DNA of 7,652 nucleotides from Burkholderiales bacterium (lineage in GTDB: Bacteria; Pseudomonadota; Gammaproteobacteria; Burkholderiales; Burkholderiaceae_C): NCBI GenBank assembly GCA_947474415.1, contig CANJKD010000095.1:1-7652 (forward strand), in the 5' to 3' direction. A model generated the notes under the pieces. The model was not told where the DNA came from. It worked only from the letters and a program-made list of their open reading frames with translations, and ran no database searches. Position 1 is the stretch's first letter. Each line of letters begins with the position of its first letter. Made by a program: the position numbers and the translations under genes. Below, in pieces: positions 1-6,649 of the stretch.

Positions 1-185
1 AGATCGGGTCGGGTGACCCCGGCCACACGCTGGTCGACATCGTCGAACGCTTCGAATGCGACATGGTCATCATGGCAGCACGCGGCATCGGTGACCTGCG
101 CATCGCCGTGATGGGCTCGGTGTCGCACTCGGTGCTGCAAGCGGCCAGCGTGCCGGTGATGATCGTGAAGCAGCCAGAGCGTTGA
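1..185 (+). CDS. Universal stress protein (UspA family), C-terminal part, cut by window start
   Basis: The reading frame is open from base 3 to a TGA at 183-185 and gives the last 60 residues of a Usp-domain protein. The end of the fold is recognisable: a VDIVERFECDMVIMAARG strand-helix segment, then GIGDLRIAVMGSVSHSVL, and the terminal strand VPVMIVK. Usp proteins are small cytoplasmic proteins, many of them ATP-binding, made under stress or growth arrest. The nucleotide motif of ATP-binding members is G-x2-G-x9-G-S/T. Here the second and third glycines and the serine are present (ARG-IGDLRIAVM-GS), but the first glycine is alanine, so ATP binding is uncertain. The gene converges on hpd, with 104 bp between their stops. 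Start and N-terminus lie outside the window, so single-domain or tandem architecture cannot be judged. Confidence 0.85.
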   Translation, partial: IGSGDPGHTLVDIVERFECDMVIMAARGIGDLRIAVMGSVSHSVLQAASVPVMIVKQPER

Positions 186-289
186 TCGGCGCTGGCGCGG
201 TTCAGAGCTTGTGAGTTTCGTGAATTGGCTCGCTCTCCCCAAGGGGCGAGGGAGCAGAACGCAGCTGCGGCAGAAGAGCCGTCGAAGGC
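186..289. other. Convergent intergenic spacer, usp/hpd, with a weak hairpin
   Basis: This 104-bp spacer separates the stop codons of two converging genes. Bases 233-250 can form a short hairpin (CTCTCCC, loop CAAG, GGGCGAG) with one T-C mismatch. There is no T-tract on either side, so it is at best a poor candidate for a bidirectional terminator. I see nothing else in the spacer. Confidence 0.25.
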
Positions 290-1366
<1,077 letters not shown>

Positions 1367-1570
1367 GGTGATGCTCCTGAAGAGAAAGAAAACGACAGAC
1401 GGGTGCGGTCTATCGCTTCTGTGGCGGAGCCCCGGGCCGGCCGCGCACGCTGCGCGCCAGGTGGTGGCCGAAGGTGGGTGGGTTGCTGCGGGTGGTGGTC
1501 ACCCCGCGATGTTGCCTGAGATCGCGCGCCTGCGGCTGAATTCGCTCCTTGCGATGAAACGGAGTCCCTC

Positions 1571-1915
1571 ATGACCGCGCTTCGTGGCCTCGCGTTGCTG
1601 CTGCTCTTGCAGGCCGCGGGCGACGGCCTGACGCATGCGTTGGCACTGCCATTCCCCGGCGCGGTGGTCGGCCTGGTGCTGTTGTCGCTCGCATTGAACT
1701 GGCCGTGGATCCGAGAGCCGGTGGCGGCAGTGGCCGAGTTGCTGCTGGCGAACTTGTCGCTGCTGTTCGTGCCGGTGGGCGTGGGCGTCATCATGCATTT
1801 GCAACTGGTGTCGCGCTACGGCGTGCAGTTGCTGCTCGTCATCGTGTTGTCGACCTGGATCGGCATGGCGGTGACGGCCATCGTGCCGCGCCGCCTTTTG
1901 AAAGGCCGGCCATGA
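1571..1915 (+). CDS. lrgA: CidA/LrgA-family holin-like membrane protein
   Basis: This 114-residue, strongly hydrophobic protein has about four predicted membrane segments (roughly residues 5-18, 26-43, 55-75 and 85-105) and a basic C-terminal tail (PRRLLKGRP). Family motifs are visible: PFPGAVVGLVLL at 27-38 and LLFVPVGVGVI at 64-74. CidA/LrgA proteins sit in the inner membrane and have been proposed to act like holins or antiholins in murein hydrolase release, and in some bacteria in overflow metabolite transport; the role here is not shown by sequence. The start is supported by GGAG at 1561-1564, 6 nt upstream. The ATG of lrgB overlaps its TGA (ATGA, 1912-1915), the usual arrangement for a translationally coupled lrgAB pair. 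The partner lrgB is broken, so this protein would act alone or be on its way to loss. Confidence 0.9.
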   Translation: MTALRGLALLLLLQAAGDGLTHALALPFPGAVVGLVLLSLALNWPWIREPVAAVAELLLANLSLLFVPVGVGVIMHLQLVSRYGVQLLLVIVLSTWIGMAVTAIVPRRLLKGRP

Positions 1916-2359
1916 CCGACTTCGTGCAACTGTGGGTCTACCTGTCGGCCACGCTCGTGGTCTATGTGAGCGCTGCAGCGCTCTATGAGCGCGTGGGCCG
2001 CGCGCCCTGAGCGAACCCGGTGCTGTGGTCGGTGGCGTGCCGGCCTGTTTGTCGCCACTCGCACGCCGTACCCGACCTACTTCGCCGGTGCGCAGTTCGT
2101 GCATGTGCTGCTCGGGCCGTCGGTGGTGGCGGTGTTCGCCGTCGTCACCGGGCTGGTGGGCGCCTTGTCCGGCAAGTACGTGTTCGATGGCCTGCGCATC
2201 GGCGCGTGGGCGGTGCGCGGCTTCGCATTGGGCACGACGGCACACGGCATCGGCGCGGCCAGGGCCTTGCAGGTGGATGCCGATGCCGGCGCCTACGCCG
2301 GCATCGCGCTGGGCCTGCAGGTCTTGCTGGCGTCGCTGCTGTTCCACTGGTTCGGCTGA
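1912..2359 (+). pseudogene. lrgB: Degenerate lrgB (LrgB/CidB-family membrane protein), three lesions
   Basis: The remains of an LrgB gene follow lrgA with an ATGA overlap. The N-terminus reads MTDFVQLWVYLSATL and continues to ERVGRAP, then meets an in-frame TGA at 2008-2010. The same frame carries on with ANPVLWSV, the residues expected next in LrgB; TGG (Trp) to TGA is the simplest origin. At about 2030-2045 the recognisable sequence moves to the next frame (GLFVATRTPYPTYFAGAQFVHVLLGP), meaning one base gained or two lost. At about 2121-2137, GPSVVA runs straight into VFAVVTGLVGAL. In full-length LrgB these are separated by roughly 80 residues, including the conserved PKSVTTPIAM-type segment, which is absent. 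The C-terminus (RGFALGTTAHGIGAARAL, then ending FHWFG) is well conserved. The remnant spans about 149 codons against about 230 for the family. One lesion could be a sequencing error; all three together indicate a real pseudogene. Confidence 0.88.
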
Positions 2360-2383
2360 GCCGCGTCAGCCCACCGACGCGGC
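2360..2383. terminator. Perfect 8-bp hairpin after lrgB, probable terminator
   Basis: Directly after the lrgB stop, GCCGCGTC (2360-2367) and GACGCGGC (2376-2383) form a perfect GC-rich stem with an 8-nt loop. It lies between the converging lrgAB and mgtC genes, 56 bp beyond the mgtC stop. There is no T-run on either strand, so it is not a canonical intrinsic terminator. It may still stop or protect transcripts from both sides. Confidence 0.5.
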
Positions 2384-2439
2384 GGGCTCCGACCACGATG
2401 CAGCGCTCTGGCGCGCGTTGGCCGCGTGCTGAAGCACTC

Positions 2440-3156
2440 CTATTCTTCGGCGCTTGCGCTCCAGAACGCCTGCCGCACCCCGGGCAGAGATTCCAACTGC
2501 TCGATGACACGGTCCAGTTCCGGAGCCTCCACTGCGGTCACATAGGGATTGGCTTCGATCTCCGTGTCGTGCTGCCCGAACGCGTGTTGATCGACATCGC
2601 GTACCGGGTAGCTCGATGCCTCCAGCAGTTCGATGAGCTTTTCCTGCACATCCGCCTGGCTGGCGCGATCACAGATGACATAGACGCTGTACGTCGCCTC
2701 ACCCGACGACTCCTGCACAGGACGGCGGTTGATCCGGTTAACGACGGGACGCAGCAAGGTGTTGCTGGCCAGTACGAAGAGTGCGCCCACCACCGCCTCA
2801 CGGATCAGGTCGGCGCCCGCGCACGCACCCACGGCTGCCGATCCCCAAAGTGTTGCTGCGGTGTTCAAACCAATGACGTTGGCCCCTTCCTTCATGATCG
2901 CACCGGCCCCCAGAAAGCCGATACCAGACACCACGTAGGCAGCGACGTGCACCGCCCCTTCGTGCCCATTCAACCGGTTTGCCATGTCCACGAAGACGGC
3001 GGCCCCCACCGCCACCAAGGTGTTCGTGCGCAGGCCGGCGGTGCGTTGCCGGTATTGCCGCTCCAGGCCGATCAGGCTTCCGTGCGCGAATGCCGTGGTC
3101 AGGCTGATCGCGGTGTCGATCAACGAACTCAGATTGAACTGATTGAAAGCTTCCAT
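2440..3156 (-). CDS. mgtC: MgtC/SapB-family inner-membrane protein
   Basis: This 238-residue protein has an N-terminal membrane domain (about residues 1-138, four to five hydrophobic segments) and a soluble C-terminal domain (about 150-235) of the ACT-like kind found in long MgtC proteins. Family signatures are clear: GLERQ at 30-34, AGLRTN at 40-45, VSGIGFLGAG at 76-85 and GLNTAATLWGSAAVG at 96-110. In Salmonella and Mycobacterium, MgtC supports growth at low Mg2+ and inside macrophages, and in Salmonella it inhibits the F1Fo ATP synthase. Whether that holds for this environmental-type homologue is not known. The ATG at 3154-3156 fits the family N-terminus but has no obvious Shine-Dalgarno sequence. 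The gene follows the LysR gene in the same direction after 339 bp, so it is probably transcribed separately. The symbol is a family label, not proof of orthology. Confidence 0.9.
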   Translation of the reverse strand: MEAFNQFNLSSLIDTAISLTTAFAHGSLIGLERQYRQRTAGLRTNTLVAVGAAVFVDMANRLNGHEGAVHVAAYVVSGIGFLGAGAIMKEGANVIGLNTAATLWGSAAVGACAGADLIREAVVGALFVLASNTLLRPVVNRINRRPVQESSGEATYSVYVICDRASQADVQEKLIELLEASSYPVRDVDQHAFGQHDTEIEANPYVTAVEAPELDRVIEQLESLPGVRQAFWSASAEE

Positions 3157-3175
3157 GGCCGAGATGCTGGCGCAG

Positions 3176-3222
3176 GGAAACGCCCGGTTGCCGACCCAGC
3201 CGGGTGTTTGCCAAGCGTTTCC
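3176..3222 (-). promoter_or_regulatory. Possible structured leader of mgtC
   Basis: An outer 8-bp perfect inverted repeat (3176-3183 with 3215-3222) encloses an inner hairpin (3183-3190 with 3197-3204, 6-nt loop; base 3183 is shared, so the two stems compete for it). The element begins 20 nt upstream of the mgtC ATG and would be in its 5' leader if transcription starts farther upstream. In the minus-strand RNA the inner stem has one C-A mismatch. Enterobacterial mgtC is controlled through a structured leader, but nothing here shows the same mechanism, and no leader peptide was recognised. Confidence 0.3.
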
Positions 3223-3428
3223 GGGTTTCCCAACGTGTTTCGCTGCGCCGCCCTGCAGAGCGGTGCAATCTCACCCGCTACGTTCACACCACCCCGCAAG
3301 TTTTATGGCGAATGCGTTTTGTCGCGACGAATGACGAAACCCGGCTGATTCGACGGGTGTCGCGCCACGGCCAGTTGCGATGTGGATCGTCCTGAGGCTG
3401 CGATCCCGTGCCAGTGGCGCCGAACCAA

Positions 3429-3488
3429 GGTGCTGCACCACCCGTCGTGATGGTGCATTGCACGGCCGAGCAGGATCAGGCCGTTGCA
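3429..3488. repeat. Cluster of short dyads just downstream of the LysR gene
   Basis: GGTGC-T-GCACC (3429-3439) and GTGCA-T-TGCAC (3453-3463) are perfect 5-bp dyads, and their GGTGC elements start 23 bp apart. TGCACGGCC (3459-3467) can also pair with GGCCGTTGCA (3479-3488), with one bulged T, making a 9-bp stem that begins 8 bp past the end of the LysR gene. The stem could be a T-tract-less terminator for that gene; the evenly spaced dyads could be a protein-binding site. Sequence alone does not decide between these. Confidence 0.35.
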
Positions 3489-3495
3489 CGCGACC

Positions 3496-4425
3496 TCAAG
3501 GCGCGCGGGTTGGGCGCGCCTTGTCCTCGCCGAAGAGCTCGAAGACCACACCGCGCAGCCACTGGTGTGCCGGCGAGCGGTGCACCTTGGCGTGCCAGAA
3601 CACGTTGATGGCGATCTCGGGCAAGTCGATCGGGTGCGTCCGGAAGGTGAGATCGAACGGTTCGACCAGGCTTTCGGCCAGGCGCTCGGTCACGGTGGCC
3701 ACCATGTCCGAGCTTCGCAGCAGCTGGCCCACGCTGACGAAGTGGGGGATGGTCAGGCGCACGGCACGGTCGACGCCCGCACGCCGGATCAGTTCGTCGA
3801 CCTTGCCGTGGCCGGTGCCGGCCGACACGATGACGAGATGTTCCGCCGCCTTGAAGTCCGCCAGCGACAGGCGCTTGCGGTCCAAGGCGTGGCCCTTCCT
3901 GTAAAGGCACACATAGCGCTGCCGGAACAGGCGGCGTTGGAAGAAGCCCGCCTTGAGTTGCGGCAGCGAGCCGATGGCCAGGTCCACCTGGCCGGCTTCC
4001 ATGTCGTCACGCAGGTTCGTGGCGGTGGCGCGCACGGTGCTGAGCGAGACGCCCGGGGCGTCCTGGCGCAGGCGCTCGACCAGCCCGGGAAGGAACACGA
4101 TCTCGCCGATGTCGGTCATGCTGATCGTGAACGAACGCTTCACGCTCGCAGCCTCGAATCGGCTGTGCTGGTTCAGGCCGCTGTGGATCATGCCGAGCGC
4201 ATAGCCGATGGGCTCAGCCAGTTGCTCCGCAAAGGGCGTGGGCATCATGCCCGTCGGCGTGCGGACGAACAGGTCGTCGCCGAATTGCCGCCGCAGCTTG
4301 GCCAGCGTGTTGCTGACGGCAGGCTGGGTCAGGCCCATCTTCTCGGCCACTTTCGACACCCGCCGCTCGACCATCAAGTGCTGTAAGAGTACCAACTGGT
4401 TCAGATCGATGTCCGACAGCTCCAT
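3496..4425 (-). CDS. nagR: LysR-type regulator of the NahR/NagR/DntR group
   Basis: This 309-residue regulator aligns along its length with NahR of the naphthalene/salicylate plasmids. The winged helix-turn-helix is at about residues 23-42 (VSKVAEKMGLTQPAVSNTL) followed by DLFVRTPTGMMPTP. The effector domain shows MTDIGEI (103-109), GFFQRRL (160-166), YVCLYRKGH (171-179), AGTGHG (202-207) and LPEIAINVFWHAKVH (268-282), all hallmarks of the NahR group. These regulators bind salicylate or related aromatic acids and activate the catabolic operon. Arg248, reported to matter for inducer response in NahR, is kept; position 169 is Gln, where I recall Asn in NahR and His in DntR. The ATG at 4423-4425 has GGAG 5 nt upstream on the coding strand. 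It is divergent from nagAa over 98 bp, the classic layout for an autoregulated LysR activator. The exact inducer is inferred. Confidence 0.92.
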   Translation of the reverse strand: MELSDIDLNQLVLLQHLMVERRVSKVAEKMGLTQPAVSNTLAKLRRQFGDDLFVRTPTGMMPTPFAEQLAEPIGYALGMIHSGLNQHSRFEAASVKRSFTISMTDIGEIVFLPGLVERLRQDAPGVSLSTVRATATNLRDDMEAGQVDLAIGSLPQLKAGFFQRRLFRQRYVCLYRKGHALDRKRLSLADFKAAEHLVIVSAGTGHGKVDELIRRAGVDRAVRLTIPHFVSVGQLLRSSDMVATVTERLAESLVEPFDLTFRTHPIDLPEIAINVFWHAKVHRSPAHQWLRGVVFELFGEDKARPTRAP

Positions 4426-4434
4426 GGGCTCTCC

Positions 4435-4472
4435 ATCACGGCCAGTGATACATCACATTCACGCCATTCTAT
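4435..4472. promoter_or_regulatory. Probable NagR/NahR operator in the divergent promoter region
   Basis: ATCAC-N5-GTGAT at 4435-4449 is a perfect inverted repeat that includes the LysR-type T-N11-A motif (T4436 to A4448). GTGAT-AC-ATCAC at 4445-4456 forms a second, overlapping dyad. It is followed by ATTCACGCCATTCTAT (4457-4472), which matches the first eight bases of the NahR consensus as I recall it (ATTCACGCT-N2-TGAT) and diverges in the last part. The first dyad lies 10-24 bp from the regulator's start codon and could serve autorepression. The second block lies next to the likely -35 of nagAa and could serve activation. Confidence 0.65.
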
Positions 4473-4500
4473 TTGCCGAATGGTCCGAAAGAGGAATGAT
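4473..4500 (+). promoter_or_regulatory. Candidate nagAa promoter
   Basis: TTGCCG at 4473-4478 and AATGAT at 4495-4500, 16 bp apart, resemble sigma70 -35 and -10 elements. The -35 begins immediately after the NahR-like site, as expected for a LysR-activated promoter. Initiation here would leave a leader of about 17 nt before the nagAa ATG, in which no Shine-Dalgarno sequence is visible. On the other strand TAGAAT (complement of 4466-4471) could be the -10 of the regulator gene. Both are guesses from sequence. Confidence 0.35.
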
Positions 4501-4523
4501 GTAAGCACCGCATCGAACCCGCC

Positions 4524-5510
4524 ATGGACATCCTCGTTCAACCTCTCAACCGCGTCATCCGGGTCCAACCCGGCGCCAATCTCCTGAAGGCGCTGCAGGA
4601 CGCCCAGGTGCCGATGTCTTACTCGTGCATGGCCGGGCGCTGCGGCACCTGCCGTTGCCGGGTGCTCGACGGCGAGGTCATGGAGGGCGCGGGCGAGCAA
4701 CAGCGCCCGTTCGACGGCGAACCCGGTTTCGTGCTCGCCTGCCAGACCTACCTCACCGAGCCCTGCACGATCGAGATCCCGGAGCCCGACGAAGTCGTGG
4801 TGCACCCGGCCCGCATCGTCAAGGCCACGGTCGCGGCCGTTGAAGACCTGACCCACGACATCAAGCGCCTGGTGCTGCGCCCCGCCAAGCCAGTCGCGTT
4901 CTCGCCAGGGCAGTACGTTCAACTCCAGTTCACGCCGAAGCACGTCAGGCCGTATTCGATGGCCGGATTGACGGGCGACGGCCGGTTCGAATTCCACGTT
5001 CGCCTGGTCCCCGACGGGCGCGTGACGGGCTACATCGCGCACGCGCTCAAGGTCGGAGATTCGGTCAAGGTCAGCGGGCCGCTGGGCTCGGCCTACCTGC
5101 GCCGCAAGCACGAGGGCCCGATGCTTTGCGTTGCCGGCGGCACCGGGCTGGCGCCGATCCTGTCGATCCTGCGCGGTGCTGTCGCGCAGGGCATGACGAA
5201 CCCCGTTCATCTCTACTTCGGCGTGCGATCGCCGCGCGACGTCTACGGCATGCCCTGGCTCGACCAGCTGAAGCGGGAACACCCGGGCCTGAACGTGCAC
5301 GTCGTCGTGACCTCCGGTGGTAATTCTTCGACCCAGCGTTGCGGCCTGGTCACCCACGCCATCGAGCAGGACCACGGCGACCTGAATGGTTGGCGCGCCT
5401 ACCTGTGCGGATCGCCGCCCATGGTCGAGGCGGCCACCGTCGTCGCCCGCCGCAAGGGCATCGCGGCCGAGCACATCCATGCCGACGCGTTCTACACCCA
5501 AGGCACCTGA
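4524..5510 (+). CDS. nagAa: Ferredoxin reductase of salicylate 5-hydroxylase (NagAa/NahAa type)
   Basis: This 328-residue flavoprotein passes electrons from NAD(P)H via FAD and its own 2Fe-2S centre to a separate ferredoxin (NagAb) serving the ring-hydroxylating oxygenase. Domain order: plant-type 2Fe-2S domain (about 1-90) with C35, C40, C43 and C73 (C-x4-C-x2-C-x29-C); FAD domain (about 95-190) with RPYSMAGL at 142-149; NAD domain (about 195-328) with GGTGLAP at 205-211 and the C-terminal LCGSPPMVEA at 294-303. The closest recalled relative is NagAa of Ralstonia sp. U2 (shared SYSCM-GRCGTCRCRV, VVHPARIVK, RPYSMAGL, HIHADAFY). The ATG is chosen by the matching N-terminus; the ribosome-binding site is weak. 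It is the first gene of the operon, 22 nt before nagI. The downstream oxygenase gene supports assignment to salicylate 5-hydroxylation rather than naphthalene dioxygenation, although one reductase can serve both. Confidence 0.93.
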   Translation: MDILVQPLNRVIRVQPGANLLKALQDAQVPMSYSCMAGRCGTCRCRVLDGEVMEGAGEQQRPFDGEPGFVLACQTYLTEPCTIEIPEPDEVVVHPARIVKATVAAVEDLTHDIKRLVLRPAKPVAFSPGQYVQLQFTPKHVRPYSMAGLTGDGRFEFHVRLVPDGRVTGYIAHALKVGDSVKVSGPLGSAYLRRKHEGPMLCVAGGTGLAPILSILRGAVAQGMTNPVHLYFGVRSPRDVYGMPWLDQLKREHPGLNVHVVVTSGGNSSTQRCGLVTHAIEQDHGDLNGWRAYLCGSPPMVEAATVVARRKGIAAEHIHADAFYTQGT

Positions 5511-5519
5511 GAAGGTGCG

Positions 5520-5525
5520 AAGGAG
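5520..5525 (+). promoter_or_regulatory. Shine-Dalgarno AAGGAG that fixes the GTG start of nagI
   Basis: AAGGAG ends 7 nt before GTG 5533-5535. The frame stays open farther upstream into nagAa, with an ATG at 5386, but that extension reads as arginine- and proline-rich out-of-frame nagAa sequence unlike any gentisate dioxygenase. The GTG is therefore the start. Confidence 0.85.
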
Positions 5526-5532
5526 ACACCCC

Positions 5533-6603
5533 GTGCAAGCTGAAAAACTCCCGCCCGATGCCTTGCGCCAACGCGCCGATCAGCGCGCCGATTACTACGG
5601 CCGCATCGGCACCCGCCACATGACGCCCCTGTGGGAAGTGCTCGGTGCACTGGTGCCGCCGCAGCCGCGTTCGCCGGCTGCTGCCCACCTGTGGCGCTAC
5701 AGCGAACTGCGCGATCAGGTGCTGGAGGCCGGCAGGCTGATCACCGCGGAAGAGGCCGAGCGGCGCGTGCTGATCCTGGAGAACCCGGCGCTGCGCGGCC
5801 AGTCGTGCATCACGCAGTCGCTCTACGCCGGGCTGCAACTCATCATGCCGGGGGAAGTGGCGCCGGCACATCGACATACCCAGTCGGCGCTGCGCCTCGT
5901 GCTCGACGGCGAGGGCGCCTACACGGCGGTCGACGGTGAGCGCACCACGATGCGCCGTGGCGACTTCATCATCACGCCCGCCTGGACCTGGCACGACCAC
6001 GGCAATCTCGGCGACCAGCCGGTGGTCTGGCTCGATGGGCTGGACATCCCGATCGTGCGCTTCCTCGACGCCGGTTTTGCCGAGCGCAGCGAGCAGGTGT
6101 CTCAAGCGCCGCTGCGCCCCGAAGGCGATGCGCTGGCGCGCTACGGCGCGAACATGGTGCCGCTCGACTACCAGCCGAAGCCGGCCGATCCGACGCGCGT
6201 TTTCGTCTACCCGTTCGAGCGCACGAAGGCTTCCCTGGTCGCCATCTCGCAGGGCGCGCCAGACGCGCACCACGGCTTCAAGCTGCGCTACGTGAACCCG
6301 GCGACCGGTGCGTCGCCAATGCCGACCATCGGCTCCTTCGCGCAGCGCCTGCCGGCCGGCTTCGAGACGAAGCCGGTGCGCTGTACCGACGGCAGCGTGC
6401 ACGTCTGCCTGGAGGGTGGCGGTGAAGCCCGTGTCAGCAGCCCCTCCGGCGACCACACCTGGCGCTTCGAGGCGAACGACATGTTCGTCGTGCCGTCCTG
6501 GCATGCGTTGCAACTGCGTGCCGACCGCGACGCGGTGCTGTTCAGCTTTTCCGACCGGCCCATTCAGCAGGCGCTGGGCCTGTGGCGCGAGGAACGCCTG
6601 TGA
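5533..6603 (+). CDS. nagI: Gentisate 1,2-dioxygenase
   Basis: This 356-residue bicupin Fe(II) enzyme opens the ring of gentisate (2,5-dihydroxybenzoate) with O2 to give maleylpyruvate, in the cytoplasm. The N-terminal region contains LWRYSELRDQVLEAG (53-67) and ENPALRG (83-89), typical of the family. The first cupin (about 100-175) carries the metal ligands in PAHRHTQSALRLVLDGEGAY: H113 and H115, with the third histidine H154 in WTWHDHG. The H115-H154 spacing of 39 equals that of characterised enzymes as I recall them. The second cupin (about 260-345, GSVHVCLEGGG and FVVPSWHAL) lacks the HxH motif, as is usual. Translation begins at GTG, with a strong Shine-Dalgarno sequence. It lies 22 nt after nagAa and 46 nt before nagK, so it is surely co-transcribed. 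Gentisate is the product of the oxygenase encoded downstream, which supports the assignment over 1-hydroxy-2-naphthoate or salicylate 1,2-dioxygenases of the same fold. Confidence 0.93.
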   Translation: MQAEKLPPDALRQRADQRADYYGRIGTRHMTPLWEVLGALVPPQPRSPAAAHLWRYSELRDQVLEAGRLITAEEAERRVLILENPALRGQSCITQSLYAGLQLIMPGEVAPAHRHTQSALRLVLDGEGAYTAVDGERTTMRRGDFIITPAWTWHDHGNLGDQPVVWLDGLDIPIVRFLDAGFAERSEQVSQAPLRPEGDALARYGANMVPLDYQPKPADPTRVFVYPFERTKASLVAISQGAPDAHHGFKLRYVNPATGASPMPTIGSFAQRLPAGFETKPVRCTDGSVHVCLEGGGEARVSSPSGDHTWRFEANDMFVVPSWHALQLRADRDAVLFSFSDRPIQQALGLWREERL

Positions 6604-6649
6604 TTCAGCTGCAGCCGCACCCGTGACATCCAACCCACCAAGGACTCCC

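Larger units (their letters stand above)
3157..3495. other. 339-bp gene-free region upstream of mgtC, rich in inverted repeats
   Basis: I find no convincing coding region here. Nearest mgtC there is a possible nested stem: GGAAACGC at 3176-3183 pairs with GCGTTTCC at 3215-3222, enclosing CCCGGTTG (3183-3190) and CAGCCGGG (3197-3204). The minus strand carries three GAAAC units within 3216-3243. An 8-bp palindrome GTCGCGAC lies at 3321-3328. Close to the end of the LysR gene, 3429-3488 holds short dyads described separately. A sigma70-like -10 for mgtC (CATAAA on the minus strand, near 3302-3307) is only suggestive. Confidence 0.4.

Noticed and set aside
1488..1507. Imperfect hairpin GCGGGTG / CACCCCGC between hpd and lrgA
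   Set aside because: It has one bulge and lies in G/T-rich low-complexity sequence. Nothing ties it to a promoter or regulator.
2008..2010. Recoding of the lrgB TGA (readthrough or selenocysteine)
   Set aside because: A frameshift and a large deletion follow in the same gene, so readthrough would not give a normal LrgB. No selenocysteine element is evident, and the family has no selenocysteine at this site that I know of.
2020..3348. A 442-codon open frame on the plus strand across the end of lrgB and all of mgtC
   Set aside because: Its first part is out-of-frame lrgB and the rest is antisense to mgtC, which has clear family motifs. No ribosome-binding site or known domain is seen.
4496..4504. 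A minimal ATG-ATG-TAA frame before nagAa as a regulatory mini-ORF
   Set aside because: The purine-rich stretch is directly against the ATG, too close to serve as a ribosome-binding site, and part of it overlaps the candidate -10 element. Chance occurrence is the simpler view.
4401..5501. A 366-codon minus-strand frame opposite nagAa
   Set aside because: It is antisense to a gene with a full set of cofactor motifs and overlaps the start of the divergent regulator and the operator region.
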